DNA from: Hormiphora californensis
Taxonomy: Eukaryota > Ctenophora > Tentaculata > Cydippida > Pleurobrachiidae
DNA: 64,000 nucleotides
NCBI GenBank assembly: GCA_020137815.1
Contig: CM035362.1
Location: 4,812,008 to 4,876,007 of the forward strand
Reading direction: 5' to 3'
This document shows, one piece after another, positions 41,184-53,000 of the stretch (the first letter of the stretch is position 1; each line of letters opens with the position of its first letter). A program made the position numbers and the translations under genes. Under the pieces are notes generated by a model, which worked only from the letters and a program-made list of their open reading frames with translations, did not search any database and had not been told where the DNA came from.

Positions 41184-42998
41184 CACCCCGTGCCTGAACA
41201 AAGTTTAACCTCGGATGAAAAATGTACACTAAGCGGACTTCACTAGGGTCTTCAGATAGGTATTTGGAGTGGAAAAATGTAAAAAAACACCCCAATTTTA
41301 TGAAAAGTTTTTTCTCTACATGGATTTTAAAATGGGTCGTTTTGACTGTCAAAACGGCTTGAAAACCATGCTGTCTGCAGATTTATAGTCCTTTTCCGGT
41401 AAAAAGGTTGTACCTGACCGTTTTTTGCACGTAGAATCGATTGTCGGTGAAGAAAAATCTCTAAAACGACTGGAAAATGGTCAAAATTTGATTTTTTGAC
41501 GTTTTTTGAGGGTTTTTAGCCCCTAACCCCATCATGACATCAAGATAGAAAATTTTCACTAGTGTCAAACGTTAAAATGGACATTTTTCTACCGGATCCC
41601 AAAGTCTCAGATAAATCCAATAACAGGGTAAAATTTGGCTAGTTATTGAAAGTGGCTAGATGAGAGAAAGTGAACTTGAACTTAATATTTTCACAATTTT
41701 GGCCTTTTTGACAAACTTCTGATTAAAATGGCCAATCAGGACCATGCTCACGCTAAAGAAGGGACAATTTCCTACTAAAATACAAATTTTCATGCCGATA
41801 CGACAACAGGTCATGGATCTGTAGCAAATTTAAGCGAGCTAACTAGGCTATTTCTACTGTCAAAAAAGGTCAATTTTTCTTATTTTCGGGTCGATTGGTA
41901 GTAAAAAAGGGTACCCGACCTATTTTTGCCCGTAGAATTGATTTCCGATGGAGTTGGACCTCTAGATCGTCAGGAAAATTGAAGAAAACGAATATTTCAG
42001 TTTTTCGGGTAAATAGCCAGAAAATGAGTAAAAAACAAAAAAAATGAAATTAACCTATTTTCTCGTAGATTAAGAGCTCCAATTCCATTTTAGACTGATT
42101 TTACGTGAAAAATTGGGTTGGGAACCCTTTTGATTGCCGACTGACACTAAATTACCATTTTCTGGCTATTTACCCGAAAAACTGAAATATTCGTTTTCTT
42201 CAATTTTCCTGACGATCTAGAGGTCCAACTCCATCGGAAATCAATTCTACGGGCAAAAATAGGTCGGGTACCCTTTTTTACTACCAATCGACCCGAAAAT
42301 AAGAAAAACTGACCTTTTTTGACAGTAGAAATAGCCTAGTTAGCTCGCTTAAATTTGCTACAGATCCATGACCTGTTGTCGTATCGGCATGAAAATTTGT
42401 ATTTTAGTAGGAAATTGTCCCTTCTTTAGCGTGAGCATGGTCCTGATTGGCCATTTTAATCAGAAGTTTGTCAAAAAGGCCAAAATTGTGAAAATATTAA
42501 GTTCAAGTTCACTTTCTCTCATCTAGCCACTTTCAATAACTAGCCAAATTTTACCCTGTTATTGGATTTATCTGAGACTTTGGGATCCGGTAGAAAAATG
42601 TCCATTTTAACGTTTGACACTAGTGAAAATTTTCTATCTTGATGTCATGATGGGGTTAGGGGCTAAAAACCCTCAAAAAACGTCAAAAAATCAAATTTTG
42701 ACCATTTTCCAGTCGTTTTAGAGATTTTTCTTCACTGACAATCGATTCTACGTGCAAAAAACGGTCAGGTACAACCTTTTTACCGGAAAAGGACTATAAA
42801 TCTGCAGACAGCATGGTTTTCAAGCCGTTTTGACAGTCAAAACGACCCATTTTAAAATCCATGTAGAGAAAAAACTTTTCATAAAATTGGGGTGTTTTTT
42901 TACATTTTTCCACTCCAAATACCTATCTGAAGACCCTAGTGAAGTCCGCTTAGTGTACATTTTTCATCCGAGGTTAAACTTTGTTCAGGCACGGGGTG
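41184..42998. mobile_element. 1,815-bp fold-back DNA element, 4-bp TSD
   Basis: Arms of roughly 840 bp are inverted about a centre near 42091, with a loop of about 120 bp. Ends read CACCCCGTGCCTGAAC inward. TTGT flanks both sides (41180-41183 and 42999-43002). The same 64-codon frame appears on opposite strands at 41155-41352 and 42830-43021, a mirror effect of the arms. Interior phrases (AGAATCGATT, GAAAAATCTCTAAAA, GGTTTTTAGCCC) match those of the element at 54980-56616, so the two are one family. Confidence 0.88.
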
Positions 42999-43107
42999 TT
43001 GTGTATGAAGTGAGTGGGTGATGTCTACAGCAGTTCAGTGCATTATATTTAATACAATATCCTTGGTAAATATTGTAGCGATAGATTTGAAATCTAGAAG
43101 AAACAAG

Positions 43108-43495
43108 TACAGTCGAACCCCGAAACTTTCTTAAAAACTTTCCAATGGCTAATTCCGTAATGATGATAGCATGTGTGACAACTACCAAGGTCTACTAGAA
43201 ACAATTTCCCCGCCCAGTCCAATTAACCACTTAAATGAGCACGTGCCTTGCCTATCTAGACTGTGTTTCACGCGCCCCGCCCACGAAACACACTTCTTTA
43301 CAAATGTAAAGGAGGGTTAGAACATAACAACACGTGCCGTTACGATGTGCCTTAGATAAGTAGTTGGTAAGGGTAGACGAACAAAGAGGGAGATACCCTT
43401 ATTCCTTCACGATTCGATGGATGTCACATGTCATGGCTAAATTAAATTTATCCTCCTGGTGAATCGGGGTTCCGGTAAATCGGGGTCCGACTGTA
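43108..43495. mobile_element. pogo/Tigger-like MITE, 388 bp
   Basis: Starts TACAGTCGAACCCCG and ends CGGGGTCCGACTGTA. The CAGTCGxACCCCG terminus with flanking TA is typical of pogo/Tigger-type mariner MITEs. A copy of another short repeat (43247-43332) lies inside. Confidence 0.65.
43247..43332 (+). repeat. short dispersed repeat family 2
   Basis: Same family, nested inside the pogo-like MITE at 43108-43495. Confidence 0.75.
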
Positions 43496-43516
43496 CTGGA
43501 TTTATCAATTATCAAC

Positions 43517-43692
43517 TACAGTCGGACCCCGATTTAGTGGCATCCTCGGGGGGAAAAAATCCTGCCACTAAATCGGGGTGACACTAAATCGGGGTCAAAT
43601 AATGTTAATTTCCTATATCGGGGGAAAAAAAATCCTGCCACTAAATCGGGGTGCCACTAAATCGGGGGCCACTAAATCGGGGTCTGACTGTA
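43517..43692. mobile_element. second pogo/Tigger-like MITE, 176 bp
   Basis: Starts TACAGTCGGACCCCGATTTA and ends TCGGGGTCTGACTGTA. Inside, CACTAAATCGGGG-type phrases repeat several times. It lies 22 bp after the first copy. Confidence 0.7.
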
Positions 43693-43732
43693 TCACTATT
43701 TTCATACGAATTATATTCAATCACTCGTGTGA

Positions 43733-44590
43733 GTTGACCGTACTCACTGGACCATCAGCCAGCAGGTCCACGGCAACGGGACTAAGCCCTGATATCCCAA
43801 CATACAGATGGGATATCAGGGCTCAGCTGGCACGAAGAGCTCATTTCTGAGCTCCCCCCGTTGAGCTCACCTCACACACACTCGTCACACTGCACGTCAC
43901 ACACACACACTTATTCACTCTATGCCAAGGTCCAAGACCATGTAGTCGGTCTGCGACGCCCGATGGGAGATGGGCACAGGATCAGTCTGAATGGCAGAGT
44001 GAAGTCCAGAGATAGCGGGACCAGCGCCGTTCCGGATCATCTCGAAGTTAATGTTGACTTCTTGCTGCATCCGTTTCAACTGGTGTATAATTCCTCCTTG
44101 GCGAGATGCCAAATTAACGTTGTGGTCCACTATGGCATGGTTCAGGGTCTGTAGGGATTGAGGGCGTTAGTAGTGATACAGATACTTACTACGTGTGCTT
44201 GATATATTGTGTTCTTATATTGTGAAGTTTGGACGAAACTATAGTCATCGTCCTTACCTTATTCTTATCTAGGAATGGTCCTAAACATTGGGCCGAGTTC
44301 CGCAGTCAGTGGCTCTAATAGAGAGATCATCAATTTCAACTGCCTCCGGGTTTCATTAACCTCATACGCAAGGACCTTCCTCATGTGCTTCCAATCATCT
44401 TCGTGATGACGAATACAGCTAGTATTCCCAGTAGTAATGTGGCAATAGGGATGATTTGCATCATCAGTGGGGTTGGAGCATCAATTTCCATTTCGGATAA
44501 GGTCACGTGTTGATTGAGAGCGATCTGACAGTCAAACAAAACGAGTGTTACTTCCCGGAGGGTACTGCACGTGCAAATTTGGAGAGACTA
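43733..44590. repeat. left copy of an inverted segmental duplication
   Basis: This segment recurs in opposite orientation at about 54882-57375, including the small membrane-protein gene, its upstream GCAGTACCCTCCGGGAAG text, and downstream sequence such as ATCAGGGCTCAGCTGGCACG and ATGGTCCAGTGAGTACGGTC (reverse). The duplicated copies bracket most of PSMD1. Confidence 0.8.
43915..44491 (-). pseudogene. small single-pass membrane protein gene, left copy, frameshifted
   Basis: Exon 1 (44491-44258) starts MEIDAPTP and contains the hydrophobic segment [20 protein letters not shown], then KMIGST followed by TGA. Compared with the other copy, one extra base (AGCACATGAGG against AGAACTGAGG) causes this stop. 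Later codons ([13 protein letters not shown]) are still recognisable. Exon 2 (44148-43915) is open: [20 protein letters not shown], then MQQEVNINFEMIRNGAGPAI, ending MVLDLGIE and TGA. The ancestral product was probably ~155 residues with one N-terminal transmembrane helix and a helical cytosolic or luminal tail. No family recognised. Confidence 0.55.
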
Positions 44591-45241
44591 TATCCCCGGC
44601 TGGTTACCATAGTTACACGTGCAGATGTGGTGATTCACATCACACTCACACACAATAATTAGTTCTCACACTGCCTTTTGGAACTCACACAATTAACCTC
44701 TTTTCAGGGAAAATCAGGACTGGCCCGGGACTAGTCTCTAACAATCATTCTACACGACTCAAGAGTGGGTTTCTTGGTGGATCTGTTCTGTGCTGCTCTG
44801 TTCTGCTGATCAGGTCTTGGTGATACAACTGTGGTGGAAACATTTGAACTTTGTAGAAGTTTTGTGTGAACTGTGACTCGTTTGAGACAGATCAGAGAGA
44901 GACAGACGATGTGTAACATTTGTATAACTTGAATGTTGAAATTTTAATTTCATCTATTTATTGCAAAAATGAAATGTCTGTGTTTTGAAAGTATTTCATA
45001 TCTAAATACAGAGAAGTGTCCCAGATTCTTCTCTTCATTGTTCATCCTACCAGCTGGAGCACACTACCTAAACTAGTAACTTAGTAACTTAGTATCTATA
45101 GTAATTGTCCCCTAGGGGCCCCTCGTGTCGAGACTCGAGTCCTCATCTAATTACTCACGAACTAATCCCATGTGGTAGAAAGTGGAAACCAACTGCACAG
45201 AGTTTAAAATCTCCGGTTGGCTGTCGGAGCGACATACGACA

Positions 45242-45454
45242 CAGTGGTCCTCCGACATATTCCGACCTAGATCTCGACCTGGAATGAGCCGCGCATCAGA
45301 GAGATGTGCCGCAGTAAGAAAATGATGTCGCGCTTCAACTCTTTTCTCTCGCTAGTCTTTGTGTCTCTCTCACTACGAATGCGCGCCTCATTCCAGGTCG
45401 AGATTCTCGTCGAATTTCACGTCGAGGTATGGCAATTATGTTGGAGGACCACTG
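45242..45454. repeat. imperfect hairpin, 213 bp
   Basis: CAGTGGTCCTCC at the left pairs with GGAGGACCACTG at the right; inner arms include CGACCTGGAATGAG and its complement. Confidence 0.7.
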
Positions 45455-45455
45455 T

Positions 45456-45680
45456 TAAAGTCGGATTTTTTGAAACTGTCACCCCCCTAAAATAACAAAT
45501 TTGTCATATCTCCGGTTCCTGATAAGATAGAGACTTGAAATTTGGAGGTTCGGAAGAACTTAGCAAGATCTTTATAACCTCCAAATTTCAAGTCTCTATC
45601 TCATCAGGAACCGGACTTATGGTCATTTAAAGAAATTTGAAAACTCAGGAGGGGTGACAGTTTCAAAAAATCCGACTTTA
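45456..45680. repeat. hairpin, 225 bp, adjacent to the previous one
   Basis: Arms begin TTAAAGTCGGATTTTTTGAA and include AGAGACTTGAAATTTGGAGG. It abuts the preceding hairpin with one base between, suggesting two insertions or one composite element. Confidence 0.75.
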
Positions 45681-46112
45681 CACAATAAATCTCTCCATCT
45701 CCAATTGTCATTGTGGTATGTCTCCCTTCTGTCCCCGTTACACTTTGATGCTCTATCGGTGGTGGAGCGCGCAATCCCTCCAAGATAATGAAAGCGTTCA
45801 TTGACAGCATGTGAATGGCGCGGCGGTATTAGATTTTCACTGCCACACCTGAATCGGCTGTCTGGTGGCGCCCACCCGATCTGAGCGACGCATTAACAGA
45901 TCCAAACAGATCCCGACGAATTTCGGACTTCCATTTTGATTAAACTCAAAACTCGCTGGTTATACATTATTTTGAACAAATTCCAAATAGTACAACATTG
46001 CACAGTGCACAGCACATCTCTCACACCCAAATAAAATGTCCCGTCACGTTTCTTTTCTCAAAAAAAGTGTCTTTGTGAGTCATCCTCCAGTGGACATTGA
46101 GGATTCCTCCAC

Positions 46113-46221
46113 CAGGAACCGACCGAAACAAGTAAACAACCAATCAGAACTCGTTATTTAGGTCACGTGACTGGTTATCAGCCAATTAGGGACCAGTATT
46201 TCCTGATTCGGTCGGTTCCTG
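46113..46221 (+). mobile_element. hAT-like MITE copy 7, in PSMD1 3' UTR
   Basis: Full length, 20 bp downstream of the PSMD1 stop codon. No clear target duplication remains. Confidence 0.9.
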
Positions 46222-46241
46222 GCCACAAGTAGACCCACATG

Positions 46242-49200
46242 TTACTCTGTGTACTCAAAGGGCTCGGGAGGGGGTGCCTCTGCATCATCTCCGTCCTTAG
46301 ATTCGTCTCCTGAAGCTGAAACAATTGATTAGGTTAAATTTGCTATGTTCTAACCCTCCCTTTACATTTGATTCGGGGGCGGGGCGCCCGAAACACAGTC
46401 TAGCCAGGCAAGGTTAAATCAGGTTAAATTCTGAGTAGGGTCCTCGACAATGGTTCACGCCCATGGCAACCGCTCAAATCAAATCAAATCAGATCAAACT
46501 ATGTCATTCTTGCTCACAACTCTTATCTCTCAAAATAGCCACTCAATCTCAACCACTAAACACTCACCGGCGGGTTTGACAACCTCAATAATCTCCTCCG
46601 TTTCTCCCTTCTTTCCATCCCTGAGAATAACAAATCCTCCTAGACCGTTCCTGTTCCAGACACTCGAGTATCTGCTGTCAGCAGGAATATCCATCACTGC
46701 TCGTTGGTCTGTGGGGGGGGGTGGTAATGTAACCTGTCTTTGGAGGTGCATGGATACTATCACGGTGGGGGTTTAGAAATAAAATTGGTGATTGCTATGA
46801 TGGGAAAGTGATTAGGAGTTGGGAGACATACCAACAAGAACTCGAGCAGGATTTTCTAGCAGCTCAAACTTGGGCTCATCCTTCTTCTTCTCCGTTTCTT
46901 TCTTCTTCTCTTCTTCAGCTTTCTTCTCTTCCTCGGCCTTCTTCTTCTCTTCTTCCTTCTTTTTCTCCTCAGCTGGAAGATTTTAAAATGTTACAAACAT
47001 GTGTAAAATAGCCAGACTTCTCTTGACTATTTATTAAGTTAGAGCCGGACCAAATCACTATATGTATCACCTTGTTACCCTCTTTACAAGTGGGGTGCGG
47101 TGAGAGAGAGAGAGAGGGGGGAGGGGGGAGGGGTAGTTGAGCAAGACAATTACCACCAACATGGGGGGGGGGTTACCTTGTTTTTCCTCATCTACATCCA
47201 TGGGCGTGGCACGTCCCTTTGCCAACTTCTTCACAGTAGTAGACAGAATGGCAGTGCTAACCTGGGAAAAGAGTTTAAATCTTCTATTTTGAAATTCAGA
47301 TATCGAAAAAAAGGAACATATTATGGCAGTTCAGAACCAGTTCATTTTGATCATAGTTATAATCCATCATATTGATGACCAAGTTTAATCCATCATTTTA
47401 ATACATAATCCCATATATAATAATTGTAATTCATAATTGTGATCCATCTCACCTTCTCCTTCTCTTTTTCCTTGGGTGCCTCTAGAATGGGTGGGTAGGC
47501 GTAGGTAGAGGGACGGGCACAGGACCTAAATTTAGTCTTGGGCATCTGTGGAAGACGAGGTTACTGGTTAGCAGGAACCGACCGAAACAAGTAAACAACC
47601 AATCAGAACTCGTTATTTAGGTCACGTGACTGGTTATCAGCCAATCAGGGACCAGTATTTCCTGATTCGGTCGGTTCCTTGTAGCAGCATTTCACGTGTT
47701 TACTTTTTAATTACAATGAAGGTGATCTAAAAACTGTTTTGATATATATTGACTCACGTTCAGATCACTGTTTAGTCCAATCAGGTAGGTAGGCTGGAAG
47801 GCAAGACATAGGAAGTGGGATAGAGGGAACCAAAACCAGGTATGGGTAAAGACAAGAAGTCCTGCTACAGGAGGGAATGTTGGTATGTCCATATTGGGAT
47901 CTCATTGAGATAGTACAGTTCCTGCCACCAGCATTGATAATTCCCTAATAAGGAGTGTTTTAGAGTATGACCAAATATGGTTATGAGATTAATGGCTAAA
48001 TAAGGTCATGTATGTACCTGTGAAAGAATAGCACCGAATTTAACCATCACGTCCTCATGTTTATCACTCATCGTCTTCGCAAACAGATCCTTGAAATGCT
48101 TCAACTGCGGATAATACATGGTGAATAATGATATATCACTAAATGTGTGTGTGTGTGTGTGTGTGTTTACTCATTACCTCTCGGTGCTCCAACCCCCCTC
48201 TACTAAACCCCTCTACTAATAATGATATCACTAAATGTGAATGAGTACTAGAGAGATGCGGGCTCTAGAGGAAACAATTTCATGTTGGAGGGGGGGGGGT
48301 CCAGCCCTTAAAAAAGCTAAGCCATCGGCCAAAATTAGGGTACCTTTAGCTTTTTAAGCTTTTTAGCCGCCCCCCCATGTTTGATAAATAAACACATGAT
48401 GATATATCCCGTATCAGTAAATGAGTTCCGATGCTAGAGGGGAGCACGAGAGGATGCAATACCATCATACTATTATTAAAGCAAATAGGGAAATCCAGTG
48501 TAACGTTTTTTACCTTATATGGCATTTAGCACGTGCAGGTTTAGAGCCTAGAGGTGAACTGTGGAGTACTATTGGAGTGGGGCCAGGAGTCGGAGCCGTT
48601 GCCAATGGCATGGTTGCTACTGTTATACTGCACGTGCACGTGCATTTGATCTTGCTTTAGTCTGTTTCACTGTTCCAGCTAATTATATGCTCTCTTCAAC
48701 AACTCTTGATATACGACAGCGACAATTGGAGTTATTCACGCAAGATCTCACCGCTATTCTCTACTTTTCCATACACTGAGGGGTTCAAATGCAGCATCAC
48801 CAAAAGAAGTGCAGAGAGAACGAACAAGACGTTAGAGGTTAAACAGAACCGATGATCAATCTCAGAGATTAAGGCAGATGAATACTGCAAGCAGACGAAA
48901 TAGTAAGTTCTTTTATAACTTTGATCGCCGGATCATCATTTGACGTTCTGAAACCAGAAACTCGCAGCGATCCCGCCTGAGCTCCTACTAAGGTACCGTT
49001 ACTTAAGATGGGATTGTGCATGTCATTAGTTAGACTGATGATGTCAGTGTTCCCTATTCCAGCTACCAATACCATTTCCCCGAAATTCGCCCGTAGGGCG
49101 AACGGGTTTACTAGTAGTTTTAATTAATATATTATAACGTACCAGGAACCGACCGAACCAAGTAAACAACCAATCAGAACTCGTTATTTAGGTCACGTGA

Positions 49201-50034
49201 CTGGTTATCAGCCAATCAGGGACCAGTATTTCCTGATTCGGTCGGTTCCTGTAACGTACCTTGGGGCACATTTGCTCATTCTGTTGAACGAGGATCATGG
49301 CTGTAGCAAGAAGAGCTCCCTGTCGAACATAGTTAACTGGATCGTTCAGCATTGGTTCCAATATTGTTAGGGCTTCCTTCATACCCGAGCCTGGAGAAAG
49401 AGGGGTGGGTGATGTCTTCAGGACATTTCATCGAAAATATTGAGTGTCGTCACGATACACTCCTCATACCAATTTGGTATGGAGGGTGTTGGTATGGATG
49501 GTGTTGGTATGGAGGGTGTTGGTATGGAGGGTGTTGGTATGGAGGGTGTTGGTATGGAGGGTGTTGGTATACAAGAAGAAGTAGGGATTCTGTGACGATT
49601 GAAATCGTAGCCTTCACAATTTACCTGCACAGCTAATTCCAAGAGCCAGTGCGGCGCCATACCGGACATGGCTGTTGTAGCTCTCGGCAAGGAGAGAAAC
49701 CACGTTAGGACATTGTTCAGGGGCATTGAACAGAATGAAACCAATGCTTATCACAGCTGCCCTTCGTACATCATCGTTCACATCACTGAGGGGAGGGAGG
49801 GGTTGATAAGAAGTGGGATGAATTTAACAATTTCCCCAGCCTATATCCATAATTTACGTACTTCTTTTTTCTTCAAATTTAGTCCAAAAACCAATTAAAT
49901 AAATTAGTTTGGATGCCCGGGCCCATGTGGTGTCACGGGGGTAACACCTACTGCCATAATTAACGGCATATCTCGTTAATTGTTAATTGTTATCCTTCAA
50001 TCTGTCTATCTTTATCTATCTCTCTCACTCTCTC

Positions 50035-50099
<65 letters not shown>

Positions 50100-53000
50100 C
50101 TATCTCCCTCTCTCTCTTTCTCTCTCACTGTTTCTTTCACTATATCTCTCTCCTCTTATTTATCTCTCTTTCTTGATTATATCTCACCCTTTCTATCCTA
50201 ATTTCCTTTGCCTTTATCTCTCACGATATCCATCATTTATGACAGTTATTATAGCCTAAAGGTGTTACCCCCGTGACACCACATGGGCCCGGGCATCCAA
50301 ACTAATTTATTTAATTGGTTTTTGGACTAAATTTCTGTTCTTTTTGGTGTAAAATAGAAAAAGCTATTTTTACGGAATTTGAATAATTCATAAATATGCG
50401 AATAACGACTAAACGGTGAGAGATACGGCTTTTTGTCAGGGGGACGACCCCCATAAATCGACTATTCTGCGCCGGAATATGTCCATGAAAACGTTCTAGG
50501 ACCATCCGAAGTGGAAATATTAAGAATATGCATTAAATCATGAATCGGTGCATAAATATGCAAATAACGGCTTAACGGTGCGAGATGGAGATTTTTGTCC
50601 CGAGTAAGACCCCCCATAAATCGACTATTTTGCGTCGAAATATGTCCATGAAAACGTTCTAGGACCCGCTGAACTGGAAATATTCAGAATATGCATTAAA
50701 TTATGAATCGGTGCATAAATATGCAAATAACGGCTAAACGGTGCGAGATACGACTTTTTGTCCGGGGGACGACCCCCCATAAATCGACTATTTTGCGTCG
50801 AAATATGTCCATGAAAACGTTCTAGGACCAGCCAAAGTGAAAATATTGAAAATATGCATAAAATCGTGAATAGGTGCATAAATATGCAAATGACGGCTTA
50901 ACGGTGCGAGATAGAGATTTTTGTCCCGAGTAAGACCCCCCATAAACCGACCATTCCGCGTCGAATAAGACCGGTTTCAAGTCTTTATGACCTTCCAGTC
51001 GTGTCATATCGCAACCATGGTTAAAATGAATATTTAATGACTAATTAATGAATAACTAATGAACTATGGCGATTTCGAAGTTCTCACACAACTATTACCG
51101 AGCGCAATGATGTAAGGAACCACTGTTCCAAACGGCAAGTCTCTACTATTTGTGGTTTAGGAGAACACTCAAAGATAAAAAAGCGTCCTCCTCCCCCTCC
51201 CCTCCCCCTCCTTACATTTTTGCATTTTGGGACCCCTCTGGCAAATTTTTACCTTACATCCTATCGTTCTGAAAATTTGCATGCCTCTTCTCCTATGTGA
51301 GGGCCCTTAGAGTACAAAATTTCAGATCTCTACTTCATCTGGAACATGCTTTTTTAAAGCATCAAAAACCTCGAAATCTGCAATGGTATATAGTAGCACT
51401 GGCAGGTTTTCACGCGCTTGTGTGTAGAAGTGTTGCGTGTGCTCTCTCTTTTGTTTTTTGAGTTAGAGGGTATTTCTAAGGTGGGGGCTCTGCCCCCACA
51501 CCCCCGTTTATGGGCCCGGGGCACTTGCCAGTGCTATGACAACTTGTCCAAAGAGAGAATCTAAACAATACTAATGTTTTACCACTACGTGTCACAATGT
51601 GTCAAATTACCTGACAGCAACGTGAAGGAGGCGGCGGATTGCATTGTTGTTTCCAGTACCCGCATAGGACATACCCACACAGTACATACCACACATTCGC
51701 AGTACAGAGTCCTTGTCCTGTTGATATATATATCATGATGAAGATGATGAATATGATGAAGTGATTAGAGATAAGAAGGATTATGGGAGTAGAAAGTTAG
51801 AGGGCTAGCCAAGAATAGGAAGCCAAGAGGCTAGGATGATACTCCTCTTCTCAGTCCTCACTCTACAACTAAATAATCTACCTTGGAGAGTGAATCAATA
51901 GTAGGGTCAGCAGCCTCCAGTTGTCCATAGCATACAAAGGCGATTCCTAGCGCCAAACCTCTCAGGATTTTCTCGTGCTGGGTGTCCTGGGCGTACTGGA
52001 TCATTTCAGAGAGAGCATCCTCATCTAGCGAACCTGAGGGTGGATGGGAGGTGTTAGAACCTGAGGGTGGATGGAGAGAAGTGTTAGATGAGGGGTTGTA
52101 GCACCGGGAGGTAATGAGTAAACACACACACACGCATTGAGCAAGCTCAATGTTTAGCTATTCTCCGGCTGGGTATAGGGCCCCCGGTTACAGGCAATGT
52201 TAACGGCAATGTTAACGGGGAGCGAAGCTAAGACGGTCCCTGTGACCCCCCAACCTTTTAAAACTTGTATATCCGAATAGACTTGACATGTGGGCAGTAG
52301 CGATCCTACTATATCTTGCCAGTACCTCAGCCCTATACCCAGCCGGAGAATAGCTAAACATTGAGCTTGCTCAATGCGTGTGTGTGTGTTTACTCATTAG
52401 AAGTGTTAGAACCTGGAGTTTTAAAAAAACCGACCACTGACTAAACCAGCATTAGACGAACATATTTCCCGTCGATTAGATTGGTCAAGTAAACTACCGA
52501 CTAAATACCAATGTTGGGAAGATCCCCCTACTGACCCAGTAGCCCAAATTTCCAAATTTTAAGGAAAAATACGATACTCACCCATCATGACGAGACCCAT
52601 AGCAAGGCCAGCTGCTTCTCCTGTTACAGCTTCATCAAGGTAAAGGTTGTTCCTCAGCAGTTCGTAGATCTCAGCATTGTGGGATGTCATGGCGGCCAGA
52701 CCGAGACCAAGACACCCACCATGACGTACCGTCTGTAGAGATGTTTGGGAGGAGAGGAGAGGAGAGGAGAGGAGAGGAGAGGAGAGGAGAGGAGAGGAGA
52801 GGAGAGGAGAGGAGAGGAGAGGAGAGGAGAGGAGAGGAGAGGAGAGGAGAGGAGAGGAGAGGAGAGGAGAGGAGAGGAGAGGAGAGGAGTTGTTATTACC
52901 AGAGTTACGTATATTTGGAAGGAGTTGTTACTCGCTCTACTCTATCAGGCTAGCTTCTTATTTTGAACTGTATGTTATGTACTACAAGTTGTAAACACTT

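Larger units (their letters stand above)
44492..46241. other. no gene seen; hairpins and one MITE
   Basis: Contains two adjacent hairpins (45242-45454, 45456-45680) and a hAT-like MITE (46113-46221) lying 20 bp downstream of the PSMD1 stop codon. No coding region recognised. Confidence 0.5.

Noticed and set aside
49980-50259. Two overlapping Ser/Leu/Thr repeat frames
   Set aside because: Products of the CT microsatellite in the loop of an inverted repeat.
52684-52966. [10 protein letters not shown] repeat proteins
   Set aside because: Translation of the (GGAGA)n array in a PSMD1 intron.
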